Under the pieces are notes generated by a model that did not search any database, was not told where the DNA came from, and saw only the letters and a program-made list of their open reading frames with translations. Below are positions 51,274 to 60,758 of a stretch of 64,000 bases of DNA, piece by piece. Every line of letters starts with the position of its first letter. The stretch's first letter is position 1. The stretch comes from Microvirga puerhi (GTDB taxonomy: Bacteria; Pseudomonadota; Alphaproteobacteria; Rhizobiales; Beijerinckiaceae). A program made the translations under genes and the position numbers. The DNA lies in contig NZ_JAIRBM010000006.1 in the NCBI RefSeq assembly GCF_020089865.1, forward strand, positions 62,001 to 126,000, read 5' to 3'.

Positions 51274-52316
51274 CAGCGCTCGTGATTAAATCATGCGGTC
51301 CCATGACCTCGCTTCAGGACCATGGGCGCTATGGATATCAGCGCTTCGGCGTGTCCCCATCCGGCGCCATGGACCGTCGCGGATTGGCCCTCGCGAATGC
51401 ACTGGTCGGCAATGCGCCGGAAACCGGCGCCATCGAGTTCATGCATCTTGGCGGCGCAGTGACCGCTGTGGGCGGCGATCTTCGCATCGCGCTCGCCGGC
51501 GCGGATTGCTCCCTGACCGTCGACGGCAAGCCCGTTGCCGTCCATACCTCTGCCCTTCTCAAGGAGGGCGAAACGGCCGAGATCGGCCATGCGCGACAGG
51601 GCACGTTCGCCTACCTCGCCGTTGCGGGCGGCTTCACGATCGCGCCGGAACTCGGCAGTCTCTCCTTTCATCTCCGTTCCGGAATGGGCGGGCTCCAAGG
51701 GCAACCCCTCCAGCCGGGAGATCGCCTGCCGTGCCAGGATGGCGAGCAGGATGGCACGCTGATGCATCTTCCGGGCGAACCGCTCAACGATGACGGGCCG
51801 ATCCGGGTCATGCTCGGACCGCAGGACGACTACTTCACGCTAGACGCCATCCGGACATTTCTCGAAAGCGAATACAGCGTCAGCCCGCAGGCGGATCGGA
51901 TGGGCCTTCAACTCGCGGGGCCGATCCTGACCCATGCGAACGGCTTCAACATCGTCTCGGACGGCATTATCGAGGGGCATATCCAGGTGCCTGGAAGCGG
52001 GCAGCCGATCGTCCTGATGCGCGATCGGCAGACGGCCGGAGGCTACCCGAAGATCGCGACCGTGATCAGTGCCGATCTTGGCCGTCTGGCGCAAATTCGG
52101 CCCGGCGAGTCGGTCCGCTTCCGGGCAGTAGATCGCTCGGAAGCCGTGCTGGCGGCACGGGCGCGGAAGGAATGGATCGCCGCTCTCCCGAGCCGCCTCG
52201 TTCCCGTTCAGCCTGCCCTCACCACGGAGCGCCTGCTTGCCGCCAACCTGATCAGCGGCGCCGTGGACGCCTTGAACCCGCAGGTGCCGCGGCCGAGCGT
52301 TGCCGTGACGAAGTGA
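51270..52316 (+). CDS. pxpC: 5-oxoprolinase subunit PxpC (KipA family)
   Basis: A 348-residue partner of PxpB, also called the biotin-dependent carboxyltransferase family: SLQDHGRYGYQRFGVSPSGAMD, then the N domain, and VMLGPQDDYF, SPQADRMGLQLAG, SDGIIEGHIQVPGSGQPIVLM, RQTAGGYPKIATVI. Its ATG overlaps the pxpB stop. Length is normal. A hairpin separates it from convergent glcB. Confidence 0.91.
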   Translation: MTALVIKSCGPMTSLQDHGRYGYQRFGVSPSGAMDRRGLALANALVGNAPETGAIEFMHLGGAVTAVGGDLRIALAGADCSLTVDGKPVAVHTSALLKEGETAEIGHARQGTFAYLAVAGGFTIAPELGSLSFHLRSGMGGLQGQPLQPGDRLPCQDGEQDGTLMHLPGEPLNDDGPIRVMLGPQDDYFTLDAIRTFLESEYSVSPQADRMGLQLAGPILTHANGFNIVSDGIIEGHIQVPGSGQPIVLMRDRQTAGGYPKIATVISADLGRLAQIRPGESVRFRAVDRSEAVLAARARKEWIAALPSRLVPVQPALTTERLLAANLISGAVDALNPQVPRPSVAVTK

Positions 52317-52338
52317 AGGAAAGCCGGAATTCCGCTTT

Positions 52339-52371
52339 GAAGAGAAGCGCCGCTGTGAGGCGCCTCTCTTC
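52339..52371. terminator. Shared hairpin between convergent pxpC and glcB
   Basis: GAAGAGAAGCGCC (52339-52351) and GGCGCCTCTCTTC (52359-52371) form a 13-position stem with one central mismatch and a seven-base loop. It lies between two converging stop codons and could serve both strands. There is no T-run on either side, so it may act with Rho. Confidence 0.5.
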
Positions 52372-52379
52372 GGGTGATA

Positions 52380-54581
52380 TCAGCGAGCGCCGATACCGCT
52401 CTGGCCAGCGCGATCCGGCGCACCTACCGCCTTCGCTTCGCGGCGGCGCTGATGCAGGATCCATTCGGTATAGCCGTTAGGCTGCTCGCGGCCCTTGAAG
52501 ATCAGGTCGCAGGCCGCCTGGAAGGCAGGCCCGTCGAAGCTAGGCGCCATCGGACGATAGAGCGGGTCGCCCGCATTCTGCCGGTCCACGACCTCCGCCA
52601 TGCGCTTGAGAGCCTGCATGACCTGCTCTTCCGTTACGACACCGTGGCGCAGCCAGTTGGCCAGGTGCTGGCTCGAGATCCGCAGGGTCGCCCGGTCCTC
52701 CATGAGTCCGACATCGTGAATGTCGGGCACCTTGGAACATCCGACGCCCTGATCGATCCAGCGAACCACGTAGCCGAGAATGCCCTGGCAATTGTTGTCG
52801 ATCTCTTCACGGACCGCATCTGGCGCCCAGTTGGACTGCGAGACGGGAATGGTCAGGATATCGGCGAGCTTGGCAGGAGGACGGCCTCTCAATTCCTCTT
52901 GGCGCGCCGGCACATCGACCTCGTGATAATGCAGCGCGTGAAGCGTCGCCGCCGTTGGTGAGGGCACCCAGGCGGTATTGGCTCCCGCTCTCGGATGCGC
53001 AATCTTCTGCGCCAGCATGTCGGCCATCTTGTCCGGCGCCGCCCACATGCCCTTGCCGATCTGCGCGTGCCCCGGAAGGCCGCAGGCGAGACCGACATCG
53101 ACGTTGTTGTCTTCATAGGCCTTGATCCAAGCCGTCGACTTCATGTCGTTCTTGCGGATCATTGGACCGGCTTCCATCGAGGTATGGATCTCGTCGCCGG
53201 TGCGGTCCAGGAAGCCGGTATTGATGAAGAAGATGCGCTCCGCCGCCGCTTGGATCGCAGCCCTCAGGTTGACGGTCGTTCGCCGCTCCTCATCCATGAT
53301 GCCCATCTTGAGGGCGTTGCGGGCGAGCCCGAGCATGTCCTCGACGGCGGCAAACAGATCATTGGCGTACGCGACTTCATCAGGGCCGTGCATCTTGGGC
53401 TTCACGATATAGATCGCGCCCGTACGGCTGTTCCGGAGCGGTCGGGAACCGCCTAGGTCGTGCTTGCCGATCAGTGCCGTTACGGCAGCGTCGAGAATGG
53501 TTTCGGGAATCTCTTCTCCTGCTTCGTCGAGCACCGCATCGGTGAACATGTGGTGCCCCACATTGCGCACCAGCATGAGGCTGCGCCCGTGCAAGCGAAG
53601 TTCGCCGCCCTTTGGAGACTTGTAGACCCGATCCGAATTGAGACGGCGTTCGACAGTGCGTCCGCCCTTTTCGAACGATTCGACCAGATCGCCTTTCATC
53701 AGGCCGAGCCAGGTGCGGTAGACCTGCACCTTGTCATCCGCGTCGACGGCGGCGACGCTGTCTTCCAGGTCCATGATCGTCGAAAGCGCAGCCTCCAGGA
53801 TCACGTCGGCAACGCCTGCCGGATCATCGGCGCCGATGGGACTCGTGCGATCGATGCGGATGTCGATGTGAAGGTCGTTGTGGCGAAGCAGCACGCTGGA
53901 CGGGTTGGCGGCATCGCCCTGATAACCGACCCATTGATCCGGACGAGCGAGACCCGTGATCGTCCCATCCTGAAGCCTGACGCTGAGAGCACCATTCTCA
54001 ATGACATAGGCCGCAGCGTTCTTATGGCTTCCTGACGCTAAGGGAATGGCCCGGTCCAGGAAGTCACGCGCCCATGCGACGACTTTGGCGCCTCGCGCCT
54101 TGTCGTATCCGCCGGCGCGACCGGTTTCATCTTGAGGAATGACATCGGTCCCATAGAGGGCGTCATAGAGCGAACCCCAACGGGCATTGGCTGCATTCAG
54201 CGCATAGCGAGCGTTTGAGACAGGCACCACCAATTGCGGCCCAGCCATACGGGCGATCTCGTCGTCCACATGGGCGGTCGAAACGGAAAGGGTCTCCGGC
54301 TCTGGCCGAAGGTAGCCGATTTCTCTCAGGAAATTTTCGTAATGACTGCGATCGAAAGGCTGGCCGGCGCGATCCTGGTGATAGGCGTCGATCTGCGCCT
54401 GCAGCTGATCACGGACCGTCAGAAGGGTACGGTTTCGATGGGCGAAGTCGCGAACGAGCCCAGCCAGACCGCTCCAGAAGGCCTCCGGAGCCACGCCTGT
54501 TCCCTGCAGAGCCTCACCATTCACGAAATCGTAGAGGACCGGTGCGATCTGCAGACCGTGCTTCTGGATGCGGTTCATCAT
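52380..54581 (-). CDS. glcB: Malate synthase G
   Basis: Malate synthase G (733 residues) condenses glyoxylate and acetyl-CoA to malate for growth on two-carbon compounds. It is a monomer with an inserted alpha/beta domain. Marks: [18 protein letters not shown] with catalytic residues, [70 protein letters not shown] and the active-site region of [14 protein letters not shown] at 54581 or 54578 are near-equivalent starts with AGGA upstream. No isocitrate lyase is nearby. Confidence 0.95.
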   Translation of the reverse strand: MMNRIQKHGLQIAPVLYDFVNGEALQGTGVAPEAFWSGLAGLVRDFAHRNRTLLTVRDQLQAQIDAYHQDRAGQPFDRSHYENFLREIGYLRPEPETLSVSTAHVDDEIARMAGPQLVVPVSNARYALNAANARWGSLYDALYGTDVIPQDETGRAGGYDKARGAKVVAWARDFLDRAIPLASGSHKNAAAYVIENGALSVRLQDGTITGLARPDQWVGYQGDAANPSSVLLRHNDLHIDIRIDRTSPIGADDPAGVADVILEAALSTIMDLEDSVAAVDADDKVQVYRTWLGLMKGDLVESFEKGGRTVERRLNSDRVYKSPKGGELRLHGRSLMLVRNVGHHMFTDAVLDEAGEEIPETILDAAVTALIGKHDLGGSRPLRNSRTGAIYIVKPKMHGPDEVAYANDLFAAVEDMLGLARNALKMGIMDEERRTTVNLRAAIQAAAERIFFINTGFLDRTGDEIHTSMEAGPMIRKNDMKSTAWIKAYEDNNVDVGLACGLPGHAQIGKGMWAAPDKMADMLAQKIAHPRAGANTAWVPSPTAATLHALHYHEVDVPARQEELRGRPPAKLADILTIPVSQSNWAPDAVREEIDNNCQGILGYVVRWIDQGVGCSKVPDIHDVGLMEDRATLRISSQHLANWLRHGVVTEEQVMQALKRMAEVVDRQNAGDPLYRPMAPSFDGPAFQAACDLIFKGREQPNGYTEWILHQRRREAKAVGAPDRAGQSGIGAR

Positions 54582-54724
54582 TCCGTTTTTTCCTGATTGC
54601 ATCTTCGACCCTATCTTAAGGCCGCGCCCAGAGAAAAAGGAGGGGCTAGCCACCAAAAGGTCGATACTAGAGGGCGGTAGTCACTGGGCCACCGTGCGAC
54701 TTGCCAAGCAACCCGCGGAAAAAT

Positions 54725-56227
54725 CTATACCGGCCGGGCGACGTGATACTGCGAAATCCCGGAACCTTGAGCGTAATAGTTTCTCTTCGCTTCGTACATT
54801 GCCAGATCCGCCCGCTTGACGGTGTCCTCGAGTCTCTCGCCAAGCTCGCCCGTCGCAATGCCCATGGCAAAGCTCAGGGGCTGGCTCGAATAGAACTGAT
54901 TGTTGATCGCCACGAGTTTCTCAATGTTCTCCATGACCATCAAGCCTTCGCGCTCATCGGTATTGGGGAGAAGGAGCGCGAATTCATCGCCGCCGATGCG
55001 GGCAGCGTGAGACGGCTTCTGGATGGATTTGCTAAGAACTTCGCCTGCCCGGCGAAGCAAGGCGTCGCCTGCCGCATGCCCGAGCTGGTCGTTCGTGGCT
55101 TTCAGCCCGTTGAGATCGGCGACGATGATCGTAATCGGAAACGGCCCCTTCCGTTCGAGACGGTTCAACTCGTCGACGAAGAAGGAGCGATTGTGCAGCT
55201 TCGTCAAGACATCGTGCTTACCCAGATATTCGAGGTAAGCCTCCGCCTTCTTGCGGGCGGTGATATCCGTCAGCGCAATCTGAACCAGCGACCAATCGTG
55301 TTCGTGCCCCGGCAGAACAGAGAATTGAAGGTGCAGATGCAACTGGTCGCCTAGCAACGAGTAATTGATGACCTCGCGCCGCTGAAAGATTCTTCCTTCC
55401 CAGAGATCGATCAGCTGCTCCCTGAAGGATGGCCCCATATCGTCCCGGAAAACCTCGCGCAGGTTTCGCAGCAAAGTCGGCTTGTCGGGCGCGGCGAAGA
55501 GTTCGAGGGTATGATGATTGACGTCGATCACCCTGATCTCGTTCATGCATCGCTCAACGAACTCGGGATGGACATCGGTGAAGACGCGAAAGTCGCTGAT
55601 GCCATTATCGCGGATCTCGTCGAGGAGGCGCTTGACGCTGCTGAAATCCTCGACCCAGAGCGAAATCGGCGAGTGCTCGAAAAGGCCGCGTGCATATTGT
55701 TCGCTGTCCGCAAGCTGACGTCGGGCGGTTTCGCGTTCCGTGACGTCTTCGATGGCGATCAGGACCCGGTCCCAGCTCTGCTCGTGCCCCGGCAGAATTG
55801 TTCCCTTTAATTGAATGTCAAGTCGTTGGCCCGAAAGGCTATAGTTCACCGTGTTGCTGAAGAATTGGGCTTCCCCATTCCAAAGCTGCACCATCTCGTC
55901 GATATGAGCCTTGAGCATATCGTTTCGAAATATGTTCCCAAGGTTCTCCACCAAATGCGCAAGGTCGTCGGCCCCGAATAAAGTCAGGGTCTTGCGGTTC
56001 ACCTTGATGACGCGAATGCGGCTCGAGCAGGCTTCGACACGCGTGAGGTCTTCCTGCAGATACTCCCGCAGCGACGTAACGCCGGCCTGGCGCCATTCCT
56101 CGAACAGATCCCGGATCCCGCTATAATCCTCCAACCAGAGCGAAACCGGGGCTAGATCGAACATTTCCGCATCGTCGTTCAGCAGGTTTGCCGATCCGGA
56201 CCAAGCATTGTTCTGAGAAGACGGCAT
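54725..56227 (-). CDS. Diguanylate cyclase with duplicated PAS-like domains
   Basis: A 500-residue signalling protein. Two similar N-terminal modules (about residues 24-165 and 181-325) start APVSLWLEDYSG and SPISLWVEDFSS and both contain a VNxxTLxLF-like stretch (VNRKTLTLFGADD, VNHHTLELFAAPD), so they are an internal duplication of a PAS-like sensor. A C-terminal GGDEF domain has HDVLTKLHNRSFF and the active-site ARIGGDEFALLLP (GGDEF at 412-416). The RxxD inhibitory site expected nine residues before is replaced (QKPS). No transmembrane segment and no EAL domain. By family it makes cyclic di-GMP. Confidence 0.9.
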   Translation of the reverse strand: MPSSQNNAWSGSANLLNDDAEMFDLAPVSLWLEDYSGIRDLFEEWRQAGVTSLREYLQEDLTRVEACSSRIRVIKVNRKTLTLFGADDLAHLVENLGNIFRNDMLKAHIDEMVQLWNGEAQFFSNTVNYSLSGQRLDIQLKGTILPGHEQSWDRVLIAIEDVTERETARRQLADSEQYARGLFEHSPISLWVEDFSSVKRLLDEIRDNGISDFRVFTDVHPEFVERCMNEIRVIDVNHHTLELFAAPDKPTLLRNLREVFRDDMGPSFREQLIDLWEGRIFQRREVINYSLLGDQLHLHLQFSVLPGHEHDWSLVQIALTDITARKKAEAYLEYLGKHDVLTKLHNRSFFVDELNRLERKGPFPITIIVADLNGLKATNDQLGHAAGDALLRRAGEVLSKSIQKPSHAARIGGDEFALLLPNTDEREGLMVMENIEKLVAINNQFYSSQPLSFAMGIATGELGERLEDTVKRADLAMYEAKRNYYAQGSGISQYHVARPV

Positions 56228-56420
56228 GCAACTTCCACGAAATCAAGAGCTCGCGCGAGATTCGACGCTTTGGATCGCTTTAGCGCAAATGCTGAACTTC
56301 TCCTAGACTTGCGTCGCATAAGAAATGGATCAGGATCTCACTTTGAATCAAAACGATACAACATGAAATTGGCCTGTTTGTTCCGCACAGACAGGCCGTC
56401 GATAAATATATGATATAAGA

Positions 56421-57896
56421 TTATATTACGGAGACTGAGACCGTTGCCTTCGACCCCTCGCGGTAGAGACGTGCCAAGGCCTTCATGACAGGCTGCGTGA
56501 ACTCCTCAGCAGCAGGGAGATCGTTTCCGAATATCTCAGTAACCCCGAAGAAGAGCTGAGCAATCCGCTCGGGATCCGCACCCGCGCCGTCGGCAAGAGC
56601 ACGCAGGCGCGCCGCCATCGGGTCGCGCACGTCGATCGGAGCACCGGTTTCGTCGACTCCGGTCACGTATCGCATCCAGGCTGCAACGCCCAAGGCCAGT
56701 CGGCCGATTGACTGCTTCGCGGCAAGTCTGTCCCGGATCGTGCCAAGAAGGCGCTGCGGCAGCTTCTGAGAGCCATCCATCGCGATCTGCCAAGTGCGAT
56801 GTCTGAGTGCCGGATTCTTGAAACGTTGGATAAGGGCGCGCCTGTAGGCATCGAGATCCGTTCCCGGCGGCATATGAAGGGTTGGGGAAACCTCTTCCTC
56901 CATGAGTCCACGAACCAAGCTCTCGAAGGCAGGATTCGCCATGGTCTCGGCCACCGTCTCGTAGCCTGCGAGATAGCCGAGATAGGCAAGCGTCGAGTGG
57001 CTTCCATTGAGCAGCCGCAGCTTCATGTGCTCAAACGGAACGACGTCGGCAACGAACTGCGCGCCTGCTTTCTCCCATGCCGGCCGGCCCTGAGGGAAGC
57101 TGTCCTCGATCACCCATTGCGTAAAGGGCTCGGTGATCACAGGCCAGGCGTCTTCGACGCCGAGCAGGCGGCTGATCCGATGACGATCGTCGTCCGTAGT
57201 CGCAGGAACGATACGGTCGACCATCGTCGACGGGCAGGCGACATGCTCTTTGACGAAAGCGCCGAGTTCGGAATCAACCAGCTCCGCGTATCGCACCAGA
57301 ACACGTTTTACCGTGTGACCGTTCGAGGGAAGATTGTCGCAGCTCATGACCGTAAACGGCGCAATTCCCGCTTCCCTGCGACGGCGCAGCGCTTCTACGA
57401 TGAGGCCCGGTGCAGTCCGAGGGCTTTGCGGATTCGACAGATCCCGCACGATGTCGGGATGCGCTTCATTGAGCGTACCAGTCGCCGGATCATGGCAATA
57501 GCCCTTCTCCGTCACCGTCAGCGAAACGATGCGCGTTGTGGGGTCCGACATGGCCGCGATCAGATCATCGAGAGCTTCCGGAGCCACGATGACGCGCAAA
57601 ATCGAACCGATGACGCGCAGCGTCTCGCCCGCTTCCGAGCGCACCGACAGCGTATAGAGACCGTCCTGAGGATTCAGGGCGTCGCGCGTGTCGGGGCTGC
57701 GCAGGCTTGCCGTCACGATTCCCCAACGGGGATCGTCGGCAAGGACCGCATCCGTATAGGCCGCCTGATGCGCCCTGTGAAAAGCCCCTACGCCCAGATG
57801 CACGATGCCGGGGCTAATGTTCCTGCGATCGTAGGACGGACGTGCGATCTCTTCCGGCAGGCTGGCAAGGGCTGCCAGATTCAGGCGGTTTCCCAT
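56421..57896 (-). CDS. uxuB: Fructuronate reductase (mannitol dehydrogenase family)
   Basis: A 491-residue polyol dehydrogenase. GIVHLGVGAFHRAHQA is the N-terminal nucleotide site, TEKGY and MSCDNLPSNGHTVKRV follow, and KLRLLNGSHSTLAYLG contains the catalytic Lys and His. The family includes mannitol, fructuronate and tagaturonate oxidoreductases. In an operon begun by uxaC, reduction of D-fructuronate to D-mannonate is the most likely activity. It is the last gene, eight bases after the permease gene. Confidence 0.9.
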   Translation of the reverse strand: MGNRLNLAALASLPEEIARPSYDRRNISPGIVHLGVGAFHRAHQAAYTDAVLADDPRWGIVTASLRSPDTRDALNPQDGLYTLSVRSEAGETLRVIGSILRVIVAPEALDDLIAAMSDPTTRIVSLTVTEKGYCHDPATGTLNEAHPDIVRDLSNPQSPRTAPGLIVEALRRRREAGIAPFTVMSCDNLPSNGHTVKRVLVRYAELVDSELGAFVKEHVACPSTMVDRIVPATTDDDRHRISRLLGVEDAWPVITEPFTQWVIEDSFPQGRPAWEKAGAQFVADVVPFEHMKLRLLNGSHSTLAYLGYLAGYETVAETMANPAFESLVRGLMEEEVSPTLHMPPGTDLDAYRRALIQRFKNPALRHRTWQIAMDGSQKLPQRLLGTIRDRLAAKQSIGRLALGVAAWMRYVTGVDETGAPIDVRDPMAARLRALADGAGADPERIAQLFFGVTEIFGNDLPAAEEFTQPVMKALARLYREGSKATVSVSVI

Positions 57897-57903
57897 GATG
57901 GCC

Positions 57904-58746
57904 TCAATGCGCAGGTTGCTGCTTGGCGCGGGTGACGATCTGCGTCGGGTTGACGAAGCGCAGCGCGATGATCAGCCAGACCAACGTGGTGACCATGTAG
58001 ATCACGGCCATTGCGTCGATAGACTGAACTGCACGAACACCTGCAGCAAAGACCGCGTAGTAAAGCGCGACCACAAGTGTCTGGCTCGTCGGTCCAGCCA
58101 CCAGGAAGGTCAGTTCGAACATGGCGATCGTACGCACCAGAACCAGGAGCAACGCTGCGAGGATTCCGGGCAACAACAGCGGCAAGAGCACGTGAATGAA
58201 CAGCTTGAAGGTGTTGGCGCCGAAGACGCGTGCCGCCGCTTCAAGCTTCGGATCGATCTGCTCGATGAACGGAATCATCACGAGGATCACGAAAGGAACC
58301 GTCGGCACGAGATTGGCGGCGACGACGCCCCAGAAGGTTCCGGCCAATCCGGTCCTGTAGAGGACAGTCGCCAAGGGAATGCCGAAGGTGATCGGAGGGA
58401 TCAGAAGCGGCAGCAGGAACAGCAGCACGAGAAGGCGCTTTCCGGGAAAATCGCGCCGGGCCAGCGCATAGGCGGCGGTGACCCCGAGCGCGCCGGAGAT
58501 CAGAACCACCATTCCCACGACCTGGAACGTCACGATCAGGACATCGCCCAGCTGGAACTCGCTCCAGGCTGAGGCGTACCAACGCGTCGTCCATCCGATA
58601 GGCAGCCATGTGCCGAGCCAACGGGTCGCAAAGGAGCTCGTCACCACGGTGCCGATCATGGCGAGAAGATTGATCACGAAGAAGGCCACCAGCGCCCAGA
58701 CGGCGGCGGCCCAGAGCTTTGCGCCGAGAGTAGTATCGCGGATCAT
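57904..58746 (-). CDS. Uronate-operon ABC permease (second)
   Basis: A 280-residue permease of the PotC/ThiP/iron class with about six hydrophobic segments and EAA loop EAAARVFGANTFKLFIHVLLPLLLPGI. ATG at 58746 (MIRDTTLG) is chosen. It follows its partner by seven bases. Position between uxaC and uxuB suggests uronate or oligouronide uptake. Confidence 0.88.
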   Translation of the reverse strand: MIRDTTLGAKLWAAAVWALVAFFVINLLAMIGTVVTSSFATRWLGTWLPIGWTTRWYASAWSEFQLGDVLIVTFQVVGMVVLISGALGVTAAYALARRDFPGKRLLVLLFLLPLLIPPITFGIPLATVLYRTGLAGTFWGVVAANLVPTVPFVILVMIPFIEQIDPKLEAAARVFGANTFKLFIHVLLPLLLPGILAALLLVLVRTIAMFELTFLVAGPTSQTLVVALYYAVFAAGVRAVQSIDAMAVIYMVTTLVWLIIALRFVNPTQIVTRAKQQPAH

Positions 58747-58753
58747 AGGCTTG

Positions 58754-59656
58754 TCACCCTTTCGCTCCGGAAGCCGGGCCGCGATAGAACAGGCCACGGG
58801 ATGCGAGAACCGCAACGACGATCGCCAACTGTACGAAGCCCATGATCATCGCGACGGCCGACGCCATCGAGTAGTCGTACTCCTCGAACGCGGCTTGATA
58901 GGCCGCGATCGAGATCACCCGGGTCAGCCCGGCCGGCTCACCGAGGAGCACCGCTGACGGGAACACCGAAAACGCCTGAACGAAGGACAGGCAGAAGGTG
59001 ATGGCGAAACCCGGCATGAGGAGAGGCAGATAGATGTGCCTGAATCTCTGCCACGCGCTGGCGCCGAGCGTCGCGCCGGCCTGTTCCAGCGCGGGATCGA
59101 TGCCGGTGACATAGGAGAGCGTCAACAGGAACGTGAAGGGGAAGCCCGTGATGACGAGCGACACGAACACGCCCCAGTAATTGTGCACCAGTCGCAAGGG
59201 CTGCGAGATAAGCCCGAACGTCAGGAGGGTCCGGTTGAACCACCCTTGCGGACCGAGATAATTCAGGAGACCCTCGGCGACGAGAACCGTTCCCAACGTG
59301 ATCGGCAGAACCAGAATGGTCGTCAAAAGCCGCTGTCGCCGCATGAGCCGGACACGGAACGCCACCGGCACCGCGAACACGAGGTTCAGGAGCGTGACCG
59401 GAATGGCCAGCGCAAGTGTCTTGTAGATCGTATCGTAGAGATAGGAGTCGGAAAAAAAGCGCTGGTAGTTCGCAAGCCAGTCCCCGCTCTTCGGCTCGAA
59501 GGAGAGGATGAGACCGAAGGCAAAGGGATAGACGAACAGCAACAGGCTGAAGATGGCAGCCGGCAGCACCAGAAGGGTGACGGCATCAAATCCCCGCGCC
59601 GCCAACCTCTGGCGCAGGCTCGGCCCGCTGGCCGACATCGCGGCGGGAGCGTGCAT
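58754..59656 (-). CDS. Uronate-operon ABC permease (first)
   Basis: A 300-residue permease: FDAVTLLVLPAAIFSLLLFVYPF as first helix, VLPITLGTVLVAEGLLNYLG, and EAA loop EQAGATLGASAWQRFRHIYLPLLMPGF. AGGAGGAAAGG precedes its ATG, an unusually strong ribosome site. It is the PotB-like partner of the next permease. Confidence 0.88.
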   Translation of the reverse strand: MHAPAAMSASGPSLRQRLAARGFDAVTLLVLPAAIFSLLLFVYPFAFGLILSFEPKSGDWLANYQRFFSDSYLYDTIYKTLALAIPVTLLNLVFAVPVAFRVRLMRRQRLLTTILVLPITLGTVLVAEGLLNYLGPQGWFNRTLLTFGLISQPLRLVHNYWGVFVSLVITGFPFTFLLTLSYVTGIDPALEQAGATLGASAWQRFRHIYLPLLMPGFAITFCLSFVQAFSVFPSAVLLGEPAGLTRVISIAAYQAAFEEYDYSMASAVAMIMGFVQLAIVVAVLASRGLFYRGPASGAKG

Positions 59657-59670
59657 CGCCCTTTCCTCCT

Positions 59671-60744
59671 CTATATCGGTTCAGCGAAGACGAGGGTGTT
59701 CTCCTCACCCGCCCGCAGCTGGACGGCCGTTCCCGGCTCGACCGCGTGGGATGAGCGGAAGACCAGCTCCAAACCGCCCTTGGTGTGAGCCGTTCCAACG
59801 AACTCACGACCACGATACTCGGCGGTGTCCACAATGACCGCCAGCGCGTTCTCGCCGGACTCGGCAACGAACAGATCGTCCGGCCTGATCGCCACGTAAG
59901 CGGCAGCGCCGATCGAAAGCGGCTCACGCATGACGCCGCCGATCTTCGCGCCCTCGACATCGACGATCGCGCGGCCCTTGTCGGTTGCGATCACCTTGCC
60001 TTTGAGCTTGTTGCGGAATCCCATGAAATCGGCCACGTCGAGATGCGCCGGCGCCTCATAGAGCTCCTTCGGTGTCCCGACCTGCCTCACGATGCCATCG
60101 CGCAGAACGACGATCCGATCAGCCAGCGACAAAGCTTCATCCTGATCGTGCGTCACGTAGATGGTGGTCGCGCCGAGCTCGTTATGAATGCGGCGGATCT
60201 CGGCGCGCATCTCCAGACGCAGCTTCGCGTCAAGGTTCGACAACGGCTCGTCCATCAGAACCAGGGGCGGCTCGATCACGATGGCGCGCGCGATGGCGAC
60301 ACGCTGTTGCTGACCGCCGGAAAGCTGGCCAGGAAGCTTGTGTCCCTGACCCTGGAGGCGAACGAGACTAAGCGCCTCATCGACCTTGCGTTCCATCTCC
60401 GCCTTCGCCGTGCCCCGCATCTTGAGGCCGAAACCGATATTCTGGCGCACGTTGAGATGAGGAAAGAGCGCATAGTTCTGGAACACCATGCCGAAACCGC
60501 GCTCTTCCGGTTTCAAGGTGTCGACCCGGTTCTTGTCGAGCCAGATCGATCCGCCGGTGACGGGCAGGAGGCCCGCGATGCAATTGAGCGTCGTCGACTT
60601 GCCGCAACCCGATGGTCCCAGCAGAGCGATGAACTCGCCACGCTTGATCGTCAGGTTCACGTCGCGCAGTGCATTGAGGCTTCCGAATTCGCGGCTTACG
60701 CGATCCAGCCGCACCTCGTTGAACTGCGAAAGAGCAATCGCCAT
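59671..60744 (-). CDS. Uronate-operon ABC ATPase
   Basis: A 357-residue ATPase: Walker A GPSGCGKST, Q-loop FQNYALFPHLNV, signature LSGGQQQRVAIARAI, Walker B LMDEPLSNLDAKLR, switch THDQDEA, then a TOBE-type C-terminal domain. The DAKLR ending of Walker B is common to MalK/UgpC-type sugar ATPases as well as PotA and FbpC. It follows the binding protein by 14 bases. Confidence 0.91.
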   Translation of the reverse strand: MAIALSQFNEVRLDRVSREFGSLNALRDVNLTIKRGEFIALLGPSGCGKSTTLNCIAGLLPVTGGSIWLDKNRVDTLKPEERGFGMVFQNYALFPHLNVRQNIGFGLKMRGTAKAEMERKVDEALSLVRLQGQGHKLPGQLSGGQQQRVAIARAIVIEPPLVLMDEPLSNLDAKLRLEMRAEIRRIHNELGATTIYVTHDQDEALSLADRIVVLRDGIVRQVGTPKELYEAPAHLDVADFMGFRNKLKGKVIATDKGRAIVDVEGAKIGGVMREPLSIGAAAYVAIRPDDLFVAESGENALAVIVDTAEYRGREFVGTAHTKGGLELVFRSSHAVEPGTAVQLRAGEENTLVFAEPI

Positions 60745-60758
60745 CGCGGGCTTCCTTC

